Assembly: GCF_051020955.1 (NCBI RefSeq)
Contig: NC_135018.1
Coordinates: forward strand, 24,889,271 to 24,953,270
DNA: 64,000 nucleotides
Reading direction: 5' to 3'
From: Megalopta genalis
Taxonomy: Eukaryota > Arthropoda > Insecta > Hymenoptera > Halictidae
Shown: positions 12,661 to 24,200 of the stretch, piece after piece
Layout of the letters: each line of letters begins with the position of its first letter
Position numbering within the stretch: the first letter of the stretch is position 1
Position numbers and translations under genes: made by a program
The notes under the pieces: model-generated
Seen by the model: the letters and a program-made list of their open reading frames with translations, nothing else
What the model was told of the DNA's origin: nothing
The model's database searches: none

Positions 12661-13319
12661 AATTGTTTTGGCTTTCTCTTTCATGTAAAGTTAATCCCGA
12701 TTATATATTTAAAATTATATACTGACATATTGGAGCAAGGTTAAAGCATGAATGGGCATAAACGTAAATATTACATGAACTGTTCCATGAACGGCTATTC
12801 GCGTAAACAATTAAAATTTCACGCATACTGATTACAATTTACGTGTAAACAGAAATCGCGAATAAAATAATTTACTACACTGAAAATAATTTGTTGTGCG
12901 TGCTCACCAGTATTAGAGAAATTTACTCCAGTCTATTATTATGGTACGCACCGCACACGATCTTTATTTTTTACTTTTGAAATTTCTTGCGAATTTATAT
13001 AAGACGAATCATCTTTTTCTTTCAATGAATTGTAATTGTTCCAACAAACTTAAGCTTCAAATAAATGAAGCGTTGCCACAAAAGAGGAAACAAACGAATT
13101 CGTAGTAAGTCGTTCGATACTGTTTCTGACGAAGCAAGGCACGCCTTAGATTCGTGATTTCCACGAAAGGAGTGTCCAGAGTTGGTTATTTCGTCGGAGG
13201 GCGCCTTGAATCCATTTTAATCGAGGTCACGGTCGCGAAACCACGAGTATGATCAAGCCACAACGCATTCGTGGTTTGACGTGTGCGCGCATTCGGATAT
13301 CATCCTTAACCATCAGGAA

Positions 13320-13539
13320 TACAGTAATTTCTCCATAATTCGCGCTCAGATTGCGCACAAAAATGGACAATTTGGGAAGAGAAGATACGATTATTCGAGC
13401 CTTGCGATTCGTTTTTGTAGTTACCGATTGTCAACAACTATATAAACGAGACGTAAAGCTTGAATAATCGTATTTTCTCTTCCCAAATTGTCCATTTTTG
13501 TGCGAAATCTGAGCGCGAATTAGGCAGAAATTACTGTAT
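13320..13539. mobile_element. Palindromic TA-type MITE, family 1 (variant)
   Basis: Bounded by TACAGTAATTTCTCC and the complement ATTACTGTA. The arms contain CACAAAAATGGACAATTTGG and GATTATTCGAGCCTTGC with inverted partners. The subterminal part (CGCGCTCAGATTGCG) differs from other copies, so this is a subfamily. It directly abuts the next element. Confidence 0.93.
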
Positions 13540-13540
13540 A

Positions 13541-13993
13541 TAGAGGGTGTCCCAGATTTTAATGTTCAAACTTTGACAGTATATTCTATGGCATAAAGTA
13601 AGAAAAAAATGTTATGTAAACATAGGTCATATAGAGCTTTATTAAGAAGTTATAACAAAAATTCAAAATAGGAATAGTAATCAACTAAAAAAAAAAAAAA
13701 TAAGAAAAATAAAAAAAATCTTCGATCGATGTAAATCATGTATTGTCAACAACGGTAGGCATTTCGAAATGTGAAATAAATAAACACAGCTTACATAAAC
13801 ACACGGCATGTGCTGATCTATTCAAGTCAATGCTCGCAGTAACAACAAGTTGATTACTATTCCTATTCTGAATTTTTGTTATAACTTCTTAATAAAGCTC
13901 TATATGACCCATGTTTACATAACATTTTTTTCTTACTTTGTGCCATAGAATACACTGATAAAGTTTGAACATTAAAACCTGGGACACCCTGTA
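13541..13993. mobile_element. TA-type inverted-repeat element with GGGTGTCCCA ends
   Basis: The arms (about 13541-13680 and 13850-13993) are near-perfect inverted repeats, including GGGTGTCCCAGATTTTAATG, GTAAGAAAAAAATGTTATG and AGAGCTTTATTAAGAAGTTA. The central part (13681-13850) is A-rich and unique. No transposase is seen, so this is a non-autonomous Tc1/mariner-type element. Confidence 0.93.
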
Positions 13994-15155
13994 TATATGT
14001 AAATCGTATAAGATATCAAAACAAATATATATTAATCTAGAGATCTGGAAATTGCTCGTTTCCACAATTCCGAGATAAAAGTAATTAATCTATGTGAAAA
14101 CGCTTTGTTCCAATATCTTTTGGATCGACGGTTTATAGGGTTGCCCATATACATTTAAAACACTTGTTGTTCGTTTAATAGGTAGAATATAGAATATGTC
14201 TTAGTTTGATACTACACGTTTACATTTTTTAAACAATGTGAAGAGTAACGGGCTATCAGACATTCATTAAAATTACCTAATAAGTGGTTGTTGATTTAGA
14301 ACATAATGGTTATCATTAGATCGCGTATTTTATCTATTTGTGGAAAAAATGAGTAGGTATAATTTAAAACAGTGAACATTGTTGTATTAATTTGAACTCA
14401 TTAAAATGATTAAAGGAAGAAAGACACAGACAATTTTTATTTTGCCTACAGATCCGCAGTCTAGTTATTATTCTGCGAGACGCAGTTTTTTCTATTTAAA
14501 AGTGTTACTGTTTAAAAATGAAATAACCTATAAGTCTATACGAAATATGAATTACTAATGTTTATTTTATTCATTATTTATTTATAATATTATTTGTTCA
14601 GTGAGTCGATATCATTCGACAGTCATTCAAGAAAGTGATGAAGTAGTTTGGCGATTGTCTGCAAAATAACTTCACAATTAAAAACGAACTATGGCTCGTT
14701 TTAATAATTTTATAATGCGAGAGTTGTTGTAGGAATTTCGACGAGTCCGTCCAACGTTGTCGTTTCAGTATTCCACGAATAATTTAATAATAGCATAAAA
14801 CTATCGATGGAAAAGCATGCTAGAAACGCAAATCGCGATCTAAAGAGCTCAAGGTGTTGACAAAATTATAGTTCCGGCTTCCGGAGGATCTCGCGAATGG
14901 TATTTCGCGGAAAGTTTAATATAGGTTTTATCATGTGATCGATGATCAATCATCGCATACCGAGATCCCACACAAATTTCGGTGCAGCTACGCGTTCGAG
15001 GAAATCGAGTGTCCTATTTCCATTTCGTCGGGACGATGCTCGAAATTATAACCGTTCTGTTCGATGCAACGTAATCCACGGTTCGCTCGATGAATAATCG
15101 AACATTAACGTTTTCGTATCAGAATTAACACGTATGTAACTCCGTTACTCCGAGT
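13994..15155. other. No gene seen; end of a GATCCGCAGTCTAGTTA repeat
   Basis: A short repeat end at 14420-14468 (AGATCCGCAGTCTAGTTA) belongs to a dispersed family also seen at 32001, 34017, 41512 and 47716. Otherwise featureless. Confidence 0.5.
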
Positions 15156-15379
15156 TACAGTAAATTCTCCCCAATTGTCCTTCAGCTTGTAAACAAAAAT
15201 GGACAATTCGAGAACAGGAGATGCGATTATTCGAGGCTTGCGCCTCGTTTTTATAGTCGTTGACGATCGGAAACTGTAAAAACGAATCGCAAGGCTCGAA
15301 TAATCGTATCTTCTCTTACCAAATTGAACATTTTTATGTACAATTCAATTGTACATAATTAATTGTACAATTTACTGTA
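15156..15379. mobile_element. Palindromic TA-type MITE, family 1, right arm altered
   Basis: The left end TACAGTAAATTCTCCCCAA and the inner arms (ATTCGAGGCTTGC and complement) are intact. The right subterminal stretch is replaced by a small palindrome CAATTCAATTGTACATAATT before the terminal TTTACTGTA. Confidence 0.88.
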
Positions 15380-16290
15380 TTTTCATATTTGTAAACGTAC
15401 AAATAAAATGCTTTTTAAAAAGATTATACGGATAAGGATCGTCGCAAGATCGTTTTCCAAAACTTTACTATTCAATAGTAACGACTATAAAAATGTTGTG
15501 GACCATTCTCCTATTTTCATTTGTAGCAAATGTATTTATTTTTGTAAGTTATACGATTCATTCTCTTTGAACTTCCATTTCAATGTAATCTCCTCGTGAA
15601 ATCAGCCTAAGGTTGACTCATGGTGATGTTGCACCGTAGTATAGTGACTATACGTACGAATGCGTTCTACTATCAATTTTCTCGCACTATATAGTAAATT
15701 AATTATTTCACTTAACAGAATCAGTAACACTGTTCGTAAGATTGAAGAAAATATGAACTTGTGATCGCTCTAGACTCTAACCACTGCAGTATAATTGCAC
15801 CATTGAAATATAATTAGTTTCTCTCCATATATATTTCTGCATCATAAAAAGTGAAAAATATGAGTAGCAAAATGTTAAACATAAATGTTAATTTCGAGTG
15901 AATCGATTCGTCTATGATACATGCTTCACGAGTCAGAGGCGGATTTCAATCTGCAGCAACGTTTTCTGACAGATCCGACTGCGCAATTTCGGCCCCGTTC
16001 TACTGCTCTGAAATAATAATCGACGATAACGATCGACCGGCAGCGGCAGCAGCTGCGGCGTAACAGAGACAGATCGGAGTAAATCGAGCCATAACTGTGA
16101 GAGCGTAACAGAATTTGGCGCAAACCTAGTGAAACAATACCAGCTGCGTTAAATCGTATAGGTTGCAAAACAAATTGACCGGCTCGCGGGGGTGCAACTT
16201 TTATAGGAGGGGATTAGCCAATTCGACACTGAAACATTAGAAATCGAAAGCGATACCGGCAATCGTTATTGGCTCGCGCATTAATGATTC
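15380..16290. other. No feature recognised
   Basis: AT-rich, with a modest CpG-rich patch at 15930-16200. No exon or repeat could be supported. Confidence 0.4.
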
Positions 16291-16657
16291 TACAGGGTGT
16301 TCTATAATTATATTAACACTCGGAAAGGGGTAATTCCTGAGGGCATTTGAAGTAACTTTTTCCTTATCGAAAATGTGATCCGTGGCTTTGTTTACGAGTT
16401 ATTAACGAAAAACAGTGACCAATGAGAGGCGAGCTCGGCTGACGCGAGGCGACCGAGCTAATCAGCGGAACTGGTCATCGTGCGCTCGTTGGCTCGACCG
16501 CCTCACGCCAGCCGAACTCGCCTCTCATTGGTCTCTGTTTTTCGTTAATAACTCGTAAACAAAGCCGCGGATTGCATTTTCGCTAAGGAAAAAGTTACTT
16601 CAGATGATCTCAGGAATCGCCCCTTTCCAGATGTTAACATAATTATGGGACACTCTA
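16291..16657. mobile_element. TA-type foldback element with GGGTGTTC ends
   Basis: Two arms of about 170 bp (AAGTAACTTTTTCCTTA, TTTGTTTACGAGTTATTAAC, CCAATGAGAGGCGAG) are inverted copies around a short GC-rich centre. The ends are TACAGGGTGTTCTATAATTA and a decayed mirror. Relatives are the half copy at 28438-28576 and the outer arms of 43657-45690. Confidence 0.92.
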
Positions 16658-16714
16658 TATGAAAAGTCCAGTTTCTGGAGATTAACCTGAAATCAAGTGA
16701 TATTCGTGATATTG

Positions 16715-16816
16715 ATATTAAGAGGTTGTGATATTCAGAATCATAGTTTTACTAATCCTTATCAGTGATATTAAGTGATATTAAGAGGTTCGTGATATTC
16801 AGAATCATAGTTTTAC
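16715..16816. repeat. Direct duplication (about 40 bp, two copies)
   Basis: GATATTCAGAATCATAGTTT, with its preceding GATATTAAGAGGTT, occurs at about 16715-16753 and 16777-16816. Confidence 0.9.
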
Positions 16817-16828
16817 TCTAATCCTTAT

Positions 16829-19800
16829 TTATATGAACAATCATATAAAATCAGTGGTTTATTAAATATGTATACTATTTCCGATAGAAAATATTTGACC
16901 GAAACCGTAAATACGATTACTAAAAGAATTAGTTTATTGTTTATTGAAAGTGCAAAATGATATTCCACATGCACATATAGAAATGTCGGTAAATAATTCT
17001 TGTTTATTTCATTTTATTGATTTATATGACATTCCTTTGTAAAAATTGTGTCATATGTAAGTACAATCTTATTAATTTTCAAACGTTGTAAATAATGTAT
17101 CACAATGTTACTAGTAAAATGTAGTTGAATTAAATTATGTTAATATTAGTTTCGAAATTGATTGCAAACGCTTTGGACAACAAGCAATTAAATAGAATCA
17201 TGGTTTTGTAAGAAATTAAGGAAAAGAATTTTTAAGCTAATAGGAATTACAAATTTCAATAATAAATAACTTATGGAAGGAGAACGCGTAAGTTGTAACA
17301 TTTACATCGTTCTGTTATTATCGTTAGATTGTAATAAATGTTCATATGCCACACATTTATTTGATCATTCCTTACAATAAATAAAAAATAAAAGAACGCA
17401 TTATGATTTATATAAGTGAAGGATAAATCACAACGAAATAAAATGAATCTTTTTTTCTCAAACAAAATTATATCAAGCTATAAATTGGATAATGCCCAAG
17501 CCAAGCATCTTTCGAAATTTCCGTCAAAATACCGAATGACGCAATGAACAAGATCGATCTTGTCGATCACACGCAACCAGTTAAATATTTACCAGACCTA
17601 GAATAACCGGAAACGCTTAAAAATACGGCCGGTCCTCGAAAGCACATAGAAAATGAACGTGAACGACGCCACACGTTCCATCGTCACCAAATATCTGAAC
17701 TAATGTTTGCTTGGCGGCGTGCAACAGTGTGAGCGATGCATGAACGTTGTCAGGAAAAACAGTCACATTGATTCGCATTTCAACCGAAAATATGGTAAAT
17801 AACGCTGTTACAAATTATTAAAAAATATGTGTCGTAGTTTTTCTTATTGTTAGTTGAACGCGATTTCAAACACAGACAAGGAAATATACACATTCAACAT
17901 TTCCCTTTCATTATTAGGCTTTATCCTCGAAAATGTTTTATACGCCGAATAAACGTTGTTTTTTCAGTACCAAACTAACAATTGAATTTTTCCTGGCAGT
18001 TGATTAGTAATCGTATCGTTCTAATAGGCCGATGTAAGAACTATGACCGGATTTATTAATTTGCGTTCATATATAATTTTTCTAGTATATCTTGTTGCTT
18101 GTGAAACTTACAAAAGGTATTTTAAAATATGCAGACTAAAACTGAAATGATCTTTGAAGTGATATTATAATTAACAACATAAGAAAGTTCACAACGGTTA
18201 ATCGATGATTTGATTGAAAAATAAAACGCTTTAATTCAAAATGTTTAGTGGTTTTTAATCATGCAAATGCAATATCTGGTTGGTATTAGGGACACAGTCG
18301 CAAATGGGAACGTTTCATTTACTCTCTTGATTAGCACGTGAGTGCATGTTAAATTGTCGAGGTTCACGAGCCCAGCTCCCACGATTCACGTCCGAATCTG
18401 ATGAAACAATGGCGTCAAGAGTCTTCGAAAAGACTTATCTTGTTTAGCGGGCTGCCACGATCGGACGCGTGATTTACTCCGATGACGCAAGAAATGAGAT
18501 CCCCTTCGAGGAATTAGTATGCGTGGCGTGATTAAATCGGAGCACCAAGATCGATCAAACAAGAGAATTATATTCTTTGTTTTCCATTATCATGCTCGGA
18601 TCGAGTTGCATGTTATTTTCTTTGGAGATCAGCCATTCTTGACCTGTATAAATGGAGGAAGGCTACGAGAACGTTTCGATCAGTAGTGATATTACTGTTA
18701 AAACTCTTGAAAAACTATTTAAACCCTCTTTAAAAACAGATAGGTTTTTCGAAAATGCTTGAATAAATTTCTTCATTATACATTCTAATTAAATATGGCA
18801 AAAGGTGTAAATAAATTCAGCAACATATGTCAGTCATTTCTAGCGCTCGGTATGTTTAATGTTAACTAATTATTGGTATTAAGGATTTAATTGTAGGATA
18901 ATTCTGCGCACTATTTACAGAATTCTTTAAAAATGATAAACCATTTTTCGCGAATTTCCGTTTTGCATAACGAAGGAGTACGAATAGTTTGTGGTGACGT
19001 TATGAAATCTATTAGCGTAATTAATTTAGCACGATGAGTTATTGAAATTTGATCTACTGTTCAAACATTAGCATAGAGCTTTACAGTCACCAATTAGGAG
19101 TCGATAATTTGATAATAGCATTATTCAAATATGACGTAGATAATATCAATTTATTTCAAAATAGAATAAAATAATAATTTATTATGTGAAACATTAGTAT
19201 ATACAATAGTGTTTCACGCTCACCAATTAGGTGTCGATGATTTTATAATAAAATTGTTTAGATTACAAATAATATCAACTTACTCAAAAATAGAATTAAA
19301 TAATAATTTAAATAAGAGTAACAGTGATATAATAGCAACATTACTATATATATATATATATGCTATATGCAATGGAGGCATTATTTTAATTACAGAAAAA
19401 AACGAAAATTGGAATCAGAAATTTGTAAAAGTTATGGACCCTGCGTGCGAAGTCCTACAGTTGTATTGATTTAGTGTGTGTATTGAACGCACATGGGCGT
19501 TCACCGCACGAATGTTATTGCGTAATCGATCACAAATATAAAACGGGAACCATTGATAACAGAGAGAATCCTGGTCTCAAGGACAGTTAGTTGAAAGGAT
19601 TATTTAACAAGGATTGAAATAATTAGTTATCTTTGATTTAACCTCTTGACTGGCTATGTTGGACATAATTGTCAGATATCTCCCGTGTCAGAAATATTCG
19701 CCTAAGTAATATGTTTAGTTATTAATTCCTTTTCATCTACTTCCATGTAAATACATTATAAAATCGATTCGAAGCATTCCTTAAAAATCGAATCATTTTT

Positions 19801-21059
19801 CCGGAGTTTAAGGATCTGAGTTAGGTAAAAAGGATTTATCATAAAGAGCGAATTTTCAGCTGTAATTTAAGCTCGAGAATTCCTATGGTATTCGATACAA
19901 GAAAATTATTCTAACTCAGTATAGTAGTATACTAAGTTCATTGAAATTAAGTATACGGAGTACATACTTGATTCTTATCGATAGTTGAAATGAGGTATAT
20001 AGAATACTCGATTTTTGCTAGTATTTACGAGTCGCTAAGGCAGCAACCTTCTCGTGGTGAGACCTGAGCAATCAATATCATCAAAGACGAAGTATAGGAG
20101 TACCTACAACCAAATTTTCATCACCCAAAAGTAGGGCTTTAGAAGTTTCATTACCATTTCCGTGCCGGTAATCGTTATCGATATTTTAGAAACTTAAGAT
20201 TCTTAGTGGTAACCGTGTATTACATATACCTCATTTGTATTACGGCATGTTTTATTTGCTTTATGATTTTGAAGCCGCAAATGCATATGACATATACGTG
20301 TATATTGTAACGACTCTTTTAAATCTGGAGCTAGGAGCTTTACAAGCTTCGAAGTGTGTGTGCAACGTAGATGATTTACCGAAATAATTTTTTGGAATAC
20401 TTGCGCTTCAAAAACTTTTCTCTACTCCGAGTTCAGTTAGCTATTTTTGTCTATATATTAGATTGTAAAACAAACGAGAAAGTACTAGAGGATATGATCA
20501 GGAAAAGAAATTTTTAAAATTGTTAAACAGTTAGAAATAATAAATTTATCTATAGAATATTTTCGATGTAACAGTTCTTCGACACAATCGTGCTTTAAAA
20601 ATCACTCTAATGTAAAAATTAAATGGCAAAATAGCCAAGGCAATGCTTAATCATATCTCTAACAAAAGGAATTGTTATAAGTATTAAGAAGTGCAATTGC
20701 AATTTGTGCAATTGAAATTTTCTTGTTATTTGAACCTCGTTAGTATCTTTTATAAAAAAATTTAGATGATACAATAGTCTTGCGCTTAATAGTTTCCTAG
20801 CAAAATAAATTTGTCAACATTAAATCTTAATATTCGAGGAAACATATCGTATGAAAAAATCAAAATGAATTTCCCTCGTGAAGCTGCTTAAATAAATACA
20901 ACAAATTTAACTTGAAACATTCTTTGATAATCTTAGCAGGAAACGTGTTAAAAGTAGCTTTTAGTATTGCATTTTGAAATTGGTTTAATAAGCGATTGTA
21001 TATCTTCGTGCCTAATTGTAGATTTTTACAAGACTAGCGAAAAAGAAAAAGAACAATAC
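16829..21059. other. No gene seen; probably GDAP2 intron
   Basis: AT-rich sequence with a short TA run at 19344-19361. It was scanned on the minus strand for the missing CRAL-TRIO exons (motifs such as FGRPV, YFHT, HPTFW, WWFTT) without finding them. If the GDAP2 model is right, this is intron. Confidence 0.4.
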
Positions 21060-21228
21060 CTTTCTTTTTGTTGCATTTGTTTCAACATAATGTCTGCCAG
21101 CGGGTCAGCAGGCGGTCTCTCTCCCAGGAGTCTCTGTCGATCTAAGTCGCCTTGCATTTGTGCAAACGCGTGTTCACCGATGTTCACGCAGGTTTCCATT
21201 TGTGTAGACAGCTCCACACTCTCGTCGC
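21060..21228 (-). CDS. GDAP2: GDAP2 exon, interdomain segment; last exon found
   Basis: It encodes GEHAFAQMQGDLDRQRLLGE and ends MLKQMQQKER (residues about 268-323), matching the GDAP2 segment just before the CRAL-TRIO domain. The acceptor is TTATTACAG and the donor GAAAG|GTATTG. It is separated from the previous exon by a 3.2-kb intron. Reading through the donor would add 11 residues and stop near 21026, which would give a macro-only protein. No poly(A) signal was seen to support that. Confidence 0.88.
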
Positions 21229-24200
21229 CTGTAATAATAGATCATAAAAATTTATGTACTTCTCTTTTCGTAATAATATAACATGTATAAAATATTAAAA
21301 AATACAGTAATTATTAAACAGTGAACCGAACAATGTTATTTGACTTACTCAACAATTTAGACGGATTATATTTATTTAATTAATATTATACTGGGCACAA
21401 GTATAAATAATAATTTATAATTTATGTGTTTTGTACGGTTTTCAGTGTTTTTACTAATTTTTTTTAGGATACTATTCTAAAAATCGGTACTTTTATAAAC
21501 CCCTTATTAACTTAAATCTTAAGTATAAACGATTCAACAAATAGGGTCGAGGTGATACAATAAAACTTGCCAAGTCTCTAGGGAGGAAAAGTTTTCGTGA
21601 TGTGAATTCTGCAGCTATTTAAGAATTGATAGTAGAAGAAGAGTTTAATGTAGCAAGTTTGGAGGGAATGGTGTCCCAGGACGACTAAATTAATTCGAAG
21701 CTAAAACTGCTCTAAAGAACATACAAACATTGATCAAAATTTCACTAGAAGAAGCATACATTTTCAAAGAGAACTTCAAAAGCAGTCACGTGCTGTGTAA
21801 TACCAGCTGTAAAGAAACTAGTATATTCTATTATGTTTTGAAGTCGTTTTTAATGTATAGACATATTTTATTCAAATAGTTGAAAAATTAGAGACAAAAT
21901 TGTACTGTCTATTGAAGGTTACATAATTCTTCAATATGAAAATCTCAGAAAAGTTTCAAGTTGTTTGATACCAAATGAGTTAAACACAATTTAATGCATA
22001 GAAAGATATTTATTCTAATCATTCATCAATGGAAACAAATATCACTAACACAGTTCTTTGTGACTTAAATTTTGGACTTTGTCCAGATAGCATGCGCTGT
22101 TCGAAATTCTGAGCGTGTAATGAACCTATAATAAGCGATGAAAACTTAGTTTAGAAAGTCATTTAACTCTTGACCATTTTCATTAGGTCACGATAATTTT
22201 TATGTACTTAGAATTATCAGAATGTTTTACATTTGTATCTAGAATCAGTTATCGATGTTTATAGAGCACTACTTTTTCATCTATGTATAGTATTAAATTG
22301 TAAACGGAATGTATTTGCAAATTTTACCTAGCTATTAATTGTTAACGTATTTCACACACGTGTATTTTGTAATGTTCGACAACATACTCAGCGGCGGACA
22401 TTTTGTGATGTCAGAAGATTATATTACACGTTACTATTACATATTATTTCACAATAACGTAAAAATTGGCAATTTTTAGACCGAAGAGTCCTAGATTGGA
22501 ATTTTTGGAAACACAACAGAGCATTCCCGAACTGGTTATTGTGATATTGAAGGGTTAAAATGAAATATTCGGAACCCTTGCAAGTCTCGTTTAGATTGAA
22601 ACTAGAGGTTGCGGTTTTGAACGTGTATTAAAATACACGTGTACATGGGACACGTGTATCGTGTATTAAGAAATTACAAATTAATGTTTCTAATACACGT
22701 ATGCACGAATATTAAAAAGAAATGTTTTGTTAATGACAAAATTTTATTCGAAGACCACAAATGAATCTTCGAGCTCCGGAGGTCAAAGACCCAGCGATCG
22801 ATCAACGGCATACAATGTAAACAGCTAGGGAATCACGCCTAAATGAAAATGTAAACTTTTACATTTTTTGATACACTTTCAAAAGAGTATTAGTTATGAA
22901 TTGAGGAGCTTATCCCGATGAAAATGAGTTCAAACATAACGTTATTCGAACTTCATTCAATAATATATAATCTTTACATAACATTACTTTTAATACAAAA
23001 TACACATGTAATAGAAATAACGTGTAATACAAATACAGGGGAATCCGCGTATTAAGAATTACACAGGTTAAAGTTCGTAACTGTTAATTACACGTATACA
23101 CGTGTACTTAATATACGTGAAATAGGAACCTCTACTTGAGGTTCCTTCTATGCGTGTATAGTAGGATCCCAGTGTAGTAGGTAAATAAAGCCTCACACCC
23201 TTAAAGTGGCATATCATTTCTAATGGCTAGACAGACTACGTAATTTTATGTAAATTTACATCGCCTCAAATAGAAAGTAAAAGAGTAAAGACGAGGAAAA
23301 GTGAAGAATTAAAAGAGCAAAGATGTAAAGGAGCAGACTACTTGTTGCTTCATCTAATTTTAAACTTTCGAGTGAGCTATACATAGATGACGCTACTATG
23401 TAACAACAAGCTTGTAACAGTTTTGCAGTATTTTCTGTATATTTTTCTCTAATATGTGGAATATAAATATATGTAGAAAATGAAATTTAAATTGTGCTCT
23501 ATTTTCAATGCCGGGTAAAATAATAATTGAAGTACAAAAGTATTTTCGGATATAATTTCGTAAACTGTGTAAGCATTAGTTAAGTTGAAATCGCTTTTTA
23601 CTTTCTCGTTAACATAAACACTATTTTAAACATTTCTTTGATTTCGCATGTACAAGCCTTATGTATATTAATTATTTTATTTACTTATCTCTTAGAAATA
23701 ATACTATCTAAAATAATTATTTATTTTCACATGTATTTGACATGTTGTTTTCAACCTAAACTTGAAATAGTCAATAGAAATGAAAAAATTTCTCTTGAAT
23801 ATCATTTACATAAAATTGTTAACTTAATGCATTCTTGCACGTGGTTAATCTTGCACAACATCGCATTAAGGATTATATAACACTGATATTTACGTTTATA
23901 CTCTATACTTAGACTGAGTAAGCGAATCAAATTAACAACAATAGACTAACGATTTCTTAAGAATATTTGAGCTAATCTTCTCTTGCAAGTTCAACAGCAT
24001 GAAATACTAGTTAAAATAATTATTTCACATATGTATTCAAAAAGATATTATTTCAAATAATTACTTATAATAGACCCAAAATGAAATATTATTATATATG
24101 TCTTACAGAAAATATTATTTCAAGTTATTATATTTAATAAATCCTACTAGAAAATATTATTCCAAGAGTCATTACAGTTGATATATCTTACTGAAAATGT

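Noticed and set aside
13320..15379. CRISPR-like array from repeated hairpins
   Set aside because: The repeats are dispersed transposons with TA borders at irregular spacing in a eukaryotic genome.
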